Notes: generated by a model not told the origin, from the sequence alone. A DNA stretch of 7,233 bases from DAIUCA01 sp964613675 (GCA_964613675.1 CAZTIH010000132.1:1-7233); one strand, 5' to 3'. Positions 1-7,016 are shown, numbered from the stretch's first letter. Numbers and translations are program-made.

Positions 1-1456
1 TCAAGGCTGTCCCCACCCCTTTGCCCCGAGGATAACGCACCGCCGCCGGTCGCCCGAGTTGGTAACCCGTGGTCAGCATTTGCCAACATTCTTCTTCGTC
101 CGCAGGCGTCATCAGCACCAAGTTGGGAATGCAACGCAAAAATGACAAATCAAAGCTCCCCGCATGAGTGGGACCGTCGGGGCCAACTACGCCCGCACGG
201 TCAATCGCAAATAAGACGGGTAAATTTTGCAACGCGACGTCGTGAATGAGCTGATCGTAGGCCCGTTGAAGGAAAGTGGAGTAAATCGCCACCACAGGCT
301 TAACGCCTTCACAGGCCATCCCCGCAGCTAAGGTCACGGCGTGCTGCTCTGCAATCGCGACATCGAAATAGCGGTCGGGAAACTGTTCCGAAAAAGCTAC
401 CATCCCCGAACCTTCCCGCATGGCCGGCGTAATTCCGACCAGCGTCGGGGATTGTTTGGCCATTGCACACAGCCATTCCCCAAACACTTGACTGTAGGTG
501 AGGCTATTGCTGGGCTTGCTGGGCGACATGCCGCGTTGGGGATCAAATACGCTCACGGCGTGGTAAGTCACTGGTTCGCTCTCTGCGTAACCGTAGCCTT
601 TGCCCTTGCGCGTAATGATGTGCAACAGACGAGGGCCTTTTAATTCGCGCAAATTCCGCAAGGTTTGGACGAGGGAGAGCAAATCGTGACCGTCAATCGG
701 ACCAAAATAGTGAAATCCCATCTCTTCAAAGAGCGTTCCCGGTACGACTAACCCCTTCATGCCTAGTTCGGCCCGTTTAGCCATTTCACGCAACGGCGTT
801 GGCATGTGTTGCAACACCCGCTTGCCCTCCTCGCGCAGGGTGTAGAACAAGCGACTTGAGGTGGTTTTAGCCAGTGCCGACGACAAAGCCCCGACATTGG
901 GCGAAATCGACATTTCGTTGTCGTTCAAAATCACCAAAAGATCGGCTTTAAGATGCCCGGCATGGTTTAGCGCCTCGAACGCCATGCCCGCCGTCATCGC
1001 GCCATCGCCAATCACCGCCACCGTGTGACGAGGGTGTCCGTTCTGCTTGGCAGCCAGCGCCATCCCCAACGCCGCACTAATGGAGGTGCTGGAATGCCCA
1101 ACGCCAAACGTGTCGAAGGGACTTTCCTCACGCTTGGGGAAGGGCGCGATGCCGGCGAGTTTGCGAATCGTGTGAAGTCGGTGACGGCGTCCAGTCAGGA
1201 TTTTATGGGGATAGGTTTGATGTCCCACATCCCAAACCAACCGATCCTCTGGCGTTTGAAACACATAATGCAATGCCACCGTCAGCTCCACCGTTCCAAG
1301 GCCCGCCGCGAAGTGGCCTCCACAACGCGATACCGTTTGAATCAGACAGTCGCGCAGTTCGTCGGCAAATTGCGGCAGCTGAGATTCACTAAAACGCCGA
1401 AGGTCAAGGGGGTGATGAACGGTATCGAGTAAGGGGAAATAGGCTTCTAAAGTCAT
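1..1456 (-). CDS. dxs: 1-deoxy-D-xylulose-5-phosphate synthase, C-terminus cut by window edge
   Basis: This enzyme condenses pyruvate and glyceraldehyde 3-phosphate, with thiamine diphosphate, to 1-deoxyxylulose 5-phosphate. It is the first step of the MEP isoprenoid pathway and also feeds thiamine and pyridoxal synthesis. I translated the frame by hand: it is open from the ATG at 1456 to the left edge, giving 485 residues of about 620 usual for the family. Visible landmarks are GGHFAAGLGTVEL (46-58), WDVGHQTYPHKILTGR (75-90), the ThDP motif GDGAMTAG (150-157) with NDNEMSIS (178-185), FGPIDGHD (251-258), the catalytic-type Glu in IAEQHAVTLAAG (Glu370) and AAVRYPRG (471-478). The pyrimidine-binding domain is therefore present, while most of the transketolase C-terminal domain lies outside. 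The gene follows ispA after 26 bases on the same strand, consistent with one operon. No convincing Shine-Dalgarno precedes the ATG, so translational coupling to ispA is possible. Confidence 0.97.
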   Translation of the reverse strand, partial: MTLEAYFPLLDTVHHPLDLRRFSESQLPQFADELRDCLIQTVSRCGGHFAAGLGTVELTVALHYVFQTPEDRLVWDVGHQTYPHKILTGRRHRLHTIRKLAGIAPFPKREESPFDTFGVGHSSTSISAALGMALAAKQNGHPRHTVAVIGDGAMTAGMAFEALNHAGHLKADLLVILNDNEMSISPNVGALSSALAKTTSSRLFYTLREEGKRVLQHMPTPLREMAKRAELGMKGLVVPGTLFEEMGFHYFGPIDGHDLLSLVQTLRNLRELKGPRLLHIITRKGKGYGYAESEPVTYHAVSVFDPQRGMSPSKPSNSLTYSQVFGEWLCAMAKQSPTLVGITPAMREGSGMVAFSEQFPDRYFDVAIAEQHAVTLAAGMACEGVKPVVAIYSTFLQRAYDQLIHDVALQNLPVLFAIDRAGVVGPDGPTHAGSFDLSFLRCIPNLVLMTPADEEECWQMLTTGYQLGRPAAVRYPRGKGVGTAL

Positions 1457-1482
1457 GGTGGTTTGGGAATCTTTGAGAATTA

Positions 1483-2361
1483 TTAGTTGGGACGGGCCGT
1501 CACGAAATTGGCCAACTCGCGGAGAAGATCAGCGCGTTCATCAAATGCTTTCAAACTCTGCAAGGCCCGCTGAACGAGTTCAGTCGCGTGCTCGCGGGCT
1601 TCGTCGAGACCCAGTAACGCCGGATAAGTCGCTTTGCCCAACGCACGATCCGCCCCGACCGTCTTGCCGAGGGTATCGGTGGTTGCGGTTTCATCCAAAA
1701 TGTCGTCCTGAATCTGGAAGGCCAACCCCAAACATTTTCCGTAGATGTCGAGCTGATCGAGCATTTCTGAAGTCAAGTGATCCGAACACGCAGCCCCCAA
1801 TTTCACACAGGTGCGAATCAGAGCACCCGTTTTGTGAATGTGCATATTTTCGAGTTCGGCGAGGTTGGGGGGGTGCGGACGCCCGGTGAAGGTCAAATCC
1901 AGCGACTGTCCCCCGACCATCCCCCGCGACCCCACCGCACGCGCAAAAAGCTCAATCATAGACAGCTGTTGCACCGGATCGCTTGGGCCTGGTTGCCTAA
2001 GCCATTGAAAAGCCAAGGCTTGCAGTGCATCTCCCGCGAGGATGGCCGTTGCTTCGTCAAAGGCTTTGTGACAAGTGGGCAAACCCCGTCGCAAATCATC
2101 GTTGTCCATGGCGGGCAAATCGTCGTGAATCAGGGAATAAGCATGTAAACATTCCACGGCAATTGCAGGGGCATCGAGTCGATCGAGGGGCGCTTCCGCC
2201 GCCAATCCCGCGCTGTAAACCAATAGAGGTCGCAACCGCTTTCCACCACTCAATACGCTGTAACGCATAGCTGCATGGAGATTTTGGGGCTGAATATCGG
2301 CGGCGGGGAGGGCCGTTGCCAATACGGCTTCAAATCGTTGGCGCAACTCGACGAGGGTCAT
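1483..2361 (-). CDS. ispA: Farnesyl diphosphate synthase (short-chain trans-prenyltransferase)
   Basis: A 292-residue cytosolic prenyltransferase that adds isopentenyl diphosphate to dimethylallyl and geranyl diphosphate to give farnesyl diphosphate. The sequence shows GGKRLRP (39-45) for diphosphate binding, and the first Asp-rich motif DDLPAMD (80-86) in its bacterial DDxxxxD form, preceded by HAYSLIH as in E. coli IspA. It also shows GGQSLDL (150-156), HKTGALI (176-182) and the second Asp-rich motif QDDILDE (218-224). Tyr75, five residues before the first motif, is the type of bulky residue that limits chain length, so C15 is the expected product; geranylgeranyl synthesis cannot be excluded from sequence alone. 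Length is normal. Its ATG overlaps the xseB stop as ATGA, which implies translational coupling, and dxs follows directly. The product thus acts in the same pathway as its downstream neighbour. Confidence 0.96.
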   Translation of the reverse strand: MTLVELRQRFEAVLATALPAADIQPQNLHAAMRYSVLSGGKRLRPLLVYSAGLAAEAPLDRLDAPAIAVECLHAYSLIHDDLPAMDNDDLRRGLPTCHKAFDEATAILAGDALQALAFQWLRQPGPSDPVQQLSMIELFARAVGSRGMVGGQSLDLTFTGRPHPPNLAELENMHIHKTGALIRTCVKLGAACSDHLTSEMLDQLDIYGKCLGLAFQIQDDILDETATTDTLGKTVGADRALGKATYPALLGLDEAREHATELVQRALQSLKAFDERADLLRELANFVTARPN

Positions 2362-2600
2362 TGTGGCTGTTCCTCGGTAAACGGAACGAGGCCTTCTCGG
2401 TCATCTTCACTGAGCAATTGTTCAACCCGCTGTTCCGCCTGATCGAGAGCGTTCTGGCATTGACGAACCAATTGGATGCCCCGTTCAAAATCGGCGAGGG
2501 CTTGGGCCAACGCACTGTCACCGCGTTCGAGTCGTTCGACGAGCGTTTCGAGTTCACCTAAAGCACTTTCAAAGTTTCCCAACGACCATTCATCGTTCAT
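2358..2600 (-). CDS. xseB: Exodeoxyribonuclease VII small subunit
   Basis: An 80-residue protein of the XseB family. Exonuclease VII degrades single-stranded DNA from both ends; several small subunits bind the helical extension of one XseA chain. The frame carries the family pattern FESALGELETLVERLERGD (about 10-28), followed by ADFERGIQLVRQCQNALDQA (36-55) and EQRVEQLL (56-63), which together predict two antiparallel helices. The tail after residue 64 is acidic and variable, as usual. The ATG at 2600 gives the normal family length; only a weak GAG lies upstream. It is the first gene of the xseB-ispA-dxs operon and overlaps ispA by four bases. The large subunit xseA is not in the window. Confidence 0.95.
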   Translation of the reverse strand: MNDEWSLGNFESALGELETLVERLERGDSALAQALADFERGIQLVRQCQNALDQAEQRVEQLLSEDDREGLVPFTEEQPQ

Positions 2601-2639
2601 CGTTTTTGTATCTCAAAAAGTCTGAACGGTACTCATCGC

Positions 2640-2675
2640 TTGCCCTGTGAGGCAACCTATTCACCACAAAATAGG
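2640..2675 (-). other. Two abutting short hairpins between the MerR gene and xseB
   Basis: Two perfect inverted repeats sit end to end in the 77-base gap. CCTATT/AATAGG (2656-2661 with 2670-2675, 8-base loop) starts two bases after the regulator's stop codon. TTGCC/GGCAA (2640-2644 with 2651-2655, 6-base loop) follows at once. No T-run follows on the transcribed strand, so this is not a textbook intrinsic terminator. It may attenuate read-through into xseB or protect the 3' end of the regulator transcript. The stems are short and chance is possible. Confidence 0.3.
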
Positions 2676-2677
2676 AG

Positions 2678-3634
2678 TTAAAGGTCGATGTGTTCAGCGG
2701 CCAACACTCGACTCAACGCCTCTTCCATCATCGCCCGCACTTTTGCTGTAGTCGCATGAAGGTAATGATGCAGTGCCGCATCGGCAGGATTGCGATTTTC
2801 GCACTCTTGGCTGTACTTCTCGAAGGCCCCAAGACTGAATAGCAGTTCGGCGACATGTTGAGGACATTCACAGTGTAACGAGGTCGGTAAATTGGCGATT
2901 CGGGCAAGACGTTCGGGTGGATAGCGCATCGGCGGAATGGTTTCGGGGGGAACAACGGGGGTTTGTAAATCGAAGACGGGTCGGGGTTCGGTCGCCATCA
3001 CATTCTCCCCTAAACACACACGGCGTAAGTCGAGTAATCCGAAAGGGGCTCGCAAAGGCGTAATGCGTGGCGTATCGAGCTGACGAACGACTTCGCGCGA
3101 TCCAAAGCCATAAATCACGACCGCCCGCTGTGCGCCCAACCGCTGTAGTAGCCGCGTAATTTCTCCCGCACAGCCATCGCGTACGGTGGGATACTCGACG
3201 ATCAGCACATTGGGGCGTAAATCGACGGTATCTGCACTCAGACGCTCACTGTCGCGGTAAACCCCAACGATTTCTAAGCCATCAAGCTCGGGTAACCGAG
3301 GATCGAGTCGGGCGGGCAACGTGTCCCCAATCGCTAACACACGACACCGGGGGAGCGGATTGGCTTCGGCGTAGAATTGCGTGAGGCGTTCTTCGAGTTG
3401 ATGGACGGTGAGGATAGCAACGGTACTAATAGCGTTGCCTTTGTCCACCAGGCGCTTGATGAGCGCGAGGCGACCAATTTCGTCACGGCTGTACAGTCGA
3501 TTGCGACCATCTGTGCGGCGCGGTTCGACGACCCCGTAACGGCGTTCCCACATGCGCAGGGTCACGGCTGGAATGCCGGTCAATCGAGAGACAGTGCCAA
3601 TGCGGTATAGCGGTTCTTCATCGGACTCACTCAT
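2678..3634 (-). CDS. MerR-family transcriptional regulator with degenerate Rossmann-like and Cys/His C-terminal domains
   Basis: A 318-residue predicted DNA-binding regulator. Residues 9-80 form a MerR winged helix-turn-helix (YRIGTVSRLTG, TLRMWERRYG, RNRLYSRDEI) of the type found in MlrA/CarH-like proteins. Residues 97-205 alternate strands and helices (RCRVLAIGD, LEIVGVYRD, PNVLIVEYP, AVVIYGFG), which suggests a receiver or B12-binding-like Rossmann fold. The cobalamin motif DxHxxG and the helical bundle of CarH are absent. Residues 251-318 form a helical end beginning SLHCECPQH (Cys255, Cys257, His260), with another Cys at 278. I chose the ATG at 3634 because AGGA lies 11 bases upstream and the protein then begins MSESDEEP. 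An ATG at 3643 and a GTG at 3673 are in frame, but the first is too close to AGGA and the extra residues look non-native. It is divergent from parE. Its ligand and targets are unknown. Confidence 0.88.
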   Translation of the reverse strand: MSESDEEPLYRIGTVSRLTGIPAVTLRMWERRYGVVEPRRTDGRNRLYSRDEIGRLALIKRLVDKGNAISTVAILTVHQLEERLTQFYAEANPLPRCRVLAIGDTLPARLDPRLPELDGLEIVGVYRDSERLSADTVDLRPNVLIVEYPTVRDGCAGEITRLLQRLGAQRAVVIYGFGSREVVRQLDTPRITPLRAPFGLLDLRRVCLGENVMATEPRPVFDLQTPVVPPETIPPMRYPPERLARIANLPTSLHCECPQHVAELLFSLGAFEKYSQECENRNPADAALHHYLHATTAKVRAMMEEALSRVLAAEHIDL

Positions 3635-3687
3635 AGTTTTCATTTTCCTAAGCAGGCAACTGGAACGATACACCGCGCCCTTGTGCC

Positions 3688-3700
3688 CTTCGCTGCGAGG
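3688..3700. promoter_or_regulatory. Small dyad in the MerR gene/parE divergent region, possible operator
   Basis: The 95-bp region between the two divergent starts contains CCTTCGC-T-GCGAGG (3687-3700), a near-perfect odd-length dyad with one T/G mismatch. It is followed by a second GCGAGG-like unit (3702-3705 repeats CGAGG). MerR-family regulators often bind such dyads in divergent promoters, including their own. I found no clear -35/-10 pair around it, so the operator role is inferred from position and symmetry only. Confidence 0.25.
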
Positions 3701-3718
3701 CGAGGTCGATCATTCACC

Positions 3719-3722
3719 GAGG
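3719..3722 (+). promoter_or_regulatory. Ribosome binding site deciding the parE start
   Basis: GAGG ends seven bases before the ATG at 3730. This spacing favours 3730 over the in-frame TTG at 3727 (four bases) and the next ATG at 3733 (ten bases). The three candidates differ by only one or two residues. Confidence 0.6.
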
Positions 3723-3729
3723 TTTTTTG

Positions 3730-5643
3730 ATGATGTCTAGCGAGCAATACAACGCGGCGGCGATTGAAGTACTGAGCGGTTTGGATCCCGTTCGGCGACG
3801 CCCAGGCATGTACACCGATACGAGCTGTCCCAACCATCTGGCACAAGAAATTATCGACAACAGTGTGGATGAAGCCTTGGCGGGATTTGCAAATCGAATT
3901 GAAGTTATTTTGCACGCCGATGGTTCGTTATCTGTGGACGATAATGGCCGTGGAATGCCCGTGGATATTCATCCGGAGGAAGGCATTACAGGGGTCGAGT
4001 TGATTTTTACGCGCCTTCACGCAGGTGGCAAGTTTTCAAATAGAAATTACCAATTTTCTGGGGGATTACATGGGGTTGGCGTTTCAGTCGTCAATGCGCT
4101 TTCCCAAAAAATTAGCGTCACAATTCGTCGCAATAAAAAAGTCTATTTAATGGAATTTGCGAATGGCGAAAAAGCGTGCGAATTAGCCGTCGTTAAATCC
4201 CTTAAAACCGCCGAATTAGCGGCTCAATTCGGGTTAACGGGAACTTGTGTTCGATTTTGGCCTGATTTGCAGTACTTCGAGCAACCCGAATTTAACTTAG
4301 TTAAGTTGACTCACTTATTACGCGCCAAAGCGGTTTTATGCCCCAGTTTGACGACTACCCTTTATCTCGAAGCCACCGACGAACGTCAGACTTGGTGTTA
4401 TCAAGCGGGTCTAGGCGAATATTTATTACAATCTCTTGATTCTACAGCATTTTTACCCGCATCGCCTTTCGTTGGCCAGATGGAGACCTCCCGCGAGACC
4501 GCACAATGGGCCGTACTATGGTGTACGGAGGGAGGAAGTGGTTTGCAGGAAAGCTATGTCAACTTAATCCCCACCCTCCAAGGCGGTACCCATGTTAACG
4601 GTCTACGGACGGGGCTTACCGACGCCCTTCGGGAGTTTTGCGAACTGCGGGATTTGCTGCCGCGAGGCGTGAAGCTCACCGCCGACGACGTGTGGGAGGG
4701 CTGTCGATTTGTGCTGTCCATCAAACTCGCTGAAGCACAATTTTCGGGCCAAACCAAAGAGCGACTCACCTCTCGGGAAGCCATGGCGTTTGTGGCCGGG
4801 GCGGTGAAGGATGCCCTGAGTCTGTGGCTTAACCAGCATCCCCATGAAGGCGAAATCGTTGCCCAGTGGGTCTTGGAAAATGCGCAAAAACGCCTAAAAG
4901 CGGCGAAAAAAGTGTCCCGCAAAAAAGTCGTCAGTGGCCCCGCTTTACCGGGCAAATTGACGGATTGCGTTGTACAGGATTTGCGGCGGAGCGAATTGTT
5001 TTTGGTCGAGGGGGATTCGGCGGGGGGGTCGGCAAAACAGGCGCGCTTTCGGGAATTTCAGGCGGTTATGCCGTTACGGGGCAAGATTTTGAATACTTGG
5101 GAAGTCGATTCCCACGAAATTTTAGCCTCCCAAGAGGTTCACGACATTGCCGTTGCGGTGGGGGTGGATCCTGGCAGCACTAATCTCAGTGAGCTGCGTT
5201 ACGGCAAGGTGTGCATTTTGGCCGATGCGGATTCAGATGGTTATCACATTGCCACGCTGTTATGCGCCCTATTCTTACGCCATTTTCCTGCCCTCGTGGA
5301 GGCCGGTCATATTTTTGTCGCGATGCCGCCGTTATTTCGCATCGACGCGGGGAATACGGTGCTGTACGCCCTCGATGAAGGGGAAAAACAGGTGATTCTC
5401 GAACGGCTCCAACGTGATCGTAAAAAACCCAAAATCCAGGTGACGCGATTCAAGGGATTAGGCGAGATGAACCCGCTCCAATTGCGCGAAACCACCCTCG
5501 ATCCGAATACGCGCCGTTTAGTCAAACTCAATTTGGACGATCCTCTAGCCACTCAACAGTTGCTCGATTTATTACTAGCCAAAAAGCGTTCAGCCGATCG
5601 ACGCGCCTGGTTGGAATCCAAAGGGCACTTAGCAGACATATAA
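3730..5643 (+). CDS. parE: DNA topoisomerase IV subunit B
   Basis: A 637-residue ATPase subunit of topoisomerase IV. With ParC it passes one duplex through another to decatenate daughter chromosomes and relax supercoils. In order, it shows the GHKL ATPase domain with EIIDNSVDEA (Glu40, Asn44), DNGRGMP (71-77) and the lid GGLHGVGVS (111-119). The transducer domain carries QTKERL (341-346, Lys343). The TOPRIM region has LVEGDSAGGSAKQAR (catalytic Glu427) and LADADSDG (metal-binding Asp499/501/503), followed by FKGLGEMNP (574-582) and the ParE-type end TTLDPNTRRLV. Length and the absence of the GyrB-specific insert identify ParE rather than GyrB (E. coli ParE is 630 residues). It stands alone: parC is not adjacent, and the divergent neighbour is the MerR regulator. 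It is complete, with no missing key residues. Confidence 0.98.
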   Translation: MMSSEQYNAAAIEVLSGLDPVRRRPGMYTDTSCPNHLAQEIIDNSVDEALAGFANRIEVILHADGSLSVDDNGRGMPVDIHPEEGITGVELIFTRLHAGGKFSNRNYQFSGGLHGVGVSVVNALSQKISVTIRRNKKVYLMEFANGEKACELAVVKSLKTAELAAQFGLTGTCVRFWPDLQYFEQPEFNLVKLTHLLRAKAVLCPSLTTTLYLEATDERQTWCYQAGLGEYLLQSLDSTAFLPASPFVGQMETSRETAQWAVLWCTEGGSGLQESYVNLIPTLQGGTHVNGLRTGLTDALREFCELRDLLPRGVKLTADDVWEGCRFVLSIKLAEAQFSGQTKERLTSREAMAFVAGAVKDALSLWLNQHPHEGEIVAQWVLENAQKRLKAAKKVSRKKVVSGPALPGKLTDCVVQDLRRSELFLVEGDSAGGSAKQARFREFQAVMPLRGKILNTWEVDSHEILASQEVHDIAVAVGVDPGSTNLSELRYGKVCILADADSDGYHIATLLCALFLRHFPALVEAGHIFVAMPPLFRIDAGNTVLYALDEGEKQVILERLQRDRKKPKIQVTRFKGLGEMNPLQLRETTLDPNTRRLVKLNLDDPLATQQLLDLLLAKKRSADRRAWLESKGHLADI

Positions 5644-5646
5644 AAC

Positions 5647-5690
5647 CAGTGCAATTGCGGGTCTTAAAATTCGTCCAACTTGCACTGTTT
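5647..5690 (+). terminator. Possible weak terminator after parE
   Basis: CAGTGCAA (5647-5654) pairs perfectly with TTGCACTG (5680-5687), followed by only three T bases. The 25-base loop is long for an intrinsic terminator. The loop side also contains the small palindrome GCAATTGC (5651-5658), which would compete. The position just after the parE stop favours a 3'-end structure, but strength is doubtful. Confidence 0.35.
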
Positions 5691-5693
5691 ATG

Positions 5694-5710
5694 CCGATTT
5701 ATCGGTCACA
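5694..5710 (+). repeat. Direct repeat copy 1 (dyad CCGAT-TT-ATCGG plus TCACA)
   Basis: This 17-base unit recurs at 5815-5832 with one substitution and one inserted G. It contains a perfect 5-bp dyad around two T bases, then TCACA. The two copies bracket the 104-bp segment 5711-5814 upstream of the transposase-like gene. They could be protein-binding sites or remnants of an element end; the sequence does not decide. Confidence 0.5.
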
Positions 5711-5712
5711 AA

Positions 5713-5756
5713 TCATCGACAGAATAAAGCGTTGTCGAATTTTCGATGACTGTCAT
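5713..5756 (+). promoter_or_regulatory. Nested, mutually exclusive inverted repeats upstream of the transposase-like gene
   Basis: Several perfect short dyads share bases. TCATCGA (5713-5719) pairs with TCGATGA (5743-5749). CGACA (5717-5721) pairs with TGTCG (5733-5737). TCGAA-TT-TTCGA spans 5735-5746, and ATGAC-T-GTCAT spans 5746-5756. These cannot all form together. They overlap the candidate promoter, so they may be DNA-level binding sites rather than RNA structures. Function is unknown. Confidence 0.35.
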
Positions 5757-5761
5757 ATTAT
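5732..5761 (+). promoter_or_regulatory. Candidate sigma-70 promoter for the transposase-like gene
   Basis: TTGTCG (5732-5737, four of six consensus matches) lies 18 bases before TATTAT (5756-5761, five of six matches). Transcription would start near 5768 and leave a leader of about 88 bases. The spacer is occupied by the dyad TCGAATTTTCGA, so a repressor there would block the promoter. It was assigned by eye only. Confidence 0.3.
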
Positions 5762-5814
5762 GTTCACACTTGTCGCAATCAAAAGGTGACAGTAACCGCC
5801 GTCCCATGCGGCGA

Positions 5815-5832
5815 CCGATTTCTCGGGTCACA
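5815..5832 (+). repeat. Direct repeat copy 2 (CCGA-TTTC-TCGG plus GTCACA)
   Basis: This is the second copy of the unit at 5694-5710. It ends 23 bases before the start codon of the transposase-like gene and lies just upstream of its ribosome binding site (GAGGA at 5843-5847). Protein bound here, or a hairpin in the mRNA, could affect translation; that is inference. Confidence 0.45.
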
Positions 5833-5855
5833 TACAGAACAAGAGGAACCCAATC

Positions 5856-7016
5856 ATGGAAAAAAATTCGATCAAAGAACGGTTTCGCTTACTCGCACCG
5901 TTTCTCGATGAACACATGCGCCGCCGCTTTGCCGCCGCTGAAGCTCTTGCCATTGGTTATGGAGGCGTTTCTATTGTCTCCCGCGAAACGGGACTCTCTC
6001 GCGGAGCCATTTCGTTGGGCTGTGAAGAAATTAAAAATCCCGAAACCGTGGATAAAACCCGCATTCGTCGGAAAGGGGGGGGGCGCAAACAAGCCATCGT
6101 CAAAGATCCCACCCTCAAACAAGATTTAGAGCAGCTCATCGACCCCGCCGATGAATTTGAGCGCTCCCCGTTGCGGTGGACTTGTAAAAGCGTGCGTACC
6201 CTCGCCAGCGAATTGAACGATATGGGCCATGTCATCAGTCACAACCGCATCGCCGATCTGTTACACGAGTTGGGATACACGCTGCGGGCAAATCAACGCA
6301 CGCTGATGTCAGCTTCACAGGACAATCGCGAAGCGCAATTTTTCTACGTCAACGAACGGGTTAAGCAGTTTTTATTGGCAAACGATCCCGTTATTTTCGT
6401 AGACATTCGCAAGCGGGAACTCGTCAATCAGGCACGACTGCGCGAACGCCATGTAGATGACCTAGAGCAGCAGCAGCTACAAGCCGCTATTGAGGACGAC
6501 GCGCCCAGTATGTTTGACGAAGACGGCAACCCAATGGCTTGGATGGGGGTGATGATTGATGAGGAGACGGCAGAATTTGCGGCGACAACCCTAGCGCGTT
6601 GGTGGCAAACTATGGGCTGCCAGCGCTTTATCCAATCGCGCCGCTTGTTGGTGGTCGTCGAGATTGGTGGGAGCAATGACGAAGGGGTTCACGCCTGGAA
6701 ACAGCATCTACAGCACATCGCAGAGGCCGCTAAACTTTCCATCGCAGTCTCGCATTTGCCGCCTGGCACCAGTAAATGGCAACGAACCGAGCATCAGATT
6801 TTTGCGTTTACCAATCAACATCACGAGGAACAGCCGCTGACGAGCCATCGAACCTCGGTGAATTTGGTGATGCCGCCAAAAGCAAAAGTGCAACTTCAAC
6901 CCGATGGGGCCATCCTCCAAGCCGAACCGCACTACCACGAAGAATGGAATTACGAGGTTAGTTCGGAAAAAGTGGAGATGTCATGGCCAATGTTACGGGG
7001 CGTTGCAAACGGCTGA
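5856..7016 (+). CDS. ISAzo13-family transposase-like protein, catalytic core diverged (possibly domesticated)
   Basis: An uninterrupted 386-residue frame with a good ribosome binding site (GAGGA, eight bases before the ATG). Family features run from end to end: an N-terminal helix-turn-helix region (about 15-60), IRRKGGGRK (70-78), SPLRWTCKSVRTLASEL (104-120), VISHNRIADLLHELGY (126-141), PVIFVDIRKREL (178-189) with first catalytic Asp183, ETAEFAATTLARWW (237-250), PPGTSKWQRTEH (302-313) with Glu312, and EWNYEV (363-368). From memory of the family, the second catalytic Asp lies in ADAGGSN; here the site reads VEIGGSN, so Asp is Glu269. The usual NFKNxGREW...DF stretch after the first Asp is replaced by an acidic, Gln-rich segment (191-228). 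I see no terminal inverted repeats, and only nine bases separate its stop from the convergent gene's stop. It is either a diverged transposase remnant that kept its frame or a host-adopted DNA-binding protein. Confidence 0.82.
   Translation: MEKNSIKERFRLLAPFLDEHMRRRFAAAEALAIGYGGVSIVSRETGLSRGAISLGCEEIKNPETVDKTRIRRKGGGRKQAIVKDPTLKQDLEQLIDPADEFERSPLRWTCKSVRTLASELNDMGHVISHNRIADLLHELGYTLRANQRTLMSASQDNREAQFFYVNERVKQFLLANDPVIFVDIRKRELVNQARLRERHVDDLEQQQLQAAIEDDAPSMFDEDGNPMAWMGVMIDEETAEFAATTLARWWQTMGCQRFIQSRRLLVVVEIGGSNDEGVHAWKQHLQHIAEAAKLSIAVSHLPPGTSKWQRTEHQIFAFTNQHHEEQPLTSHRTSVNLVMPPKAKVQLQPDGAILQAEPHYHEEWNYEVSSEKVEMSWPMLRGVANG

Noticed and set aside
1025..1889. Long plus-strand open frames opposite dxs and ispA
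   Set aside because: Their products are low-complexity, Arg/Pro/Ser-rich and unlike any family I know. The minus strand in the same place encodes clear DXS and IspA motifs.
2678..3634. CarH-type B12 photoreceptor assignment
   Set aside because: The DxHxxG cobalamin-binding motif and the four-helix bundle are absent; only the HTH resembles CarH.
3635..3673. Upstream GTG (3673) or ATG (3643) as the MerR regulator start
   Set aside because: The added residues (YRSSCLLRK...) do not look like an N-terminus. The AGGA sequence lies within the extension and is better placed for the ATG at 3634.
4554..4955. Minus-strand open frame inside parE
   Set aside because: It is antisense to the conserved transducer and TOPRIM region of parE, and its composition is that of a shadow frame.
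5750..5870. Terminal inverted repeats of an insertion sequence around the transposase-like gene
   Set aside because: No sequence near 5740-5850 has a convincing inverted match downstream of 7016, and no target duplication was found by eye.
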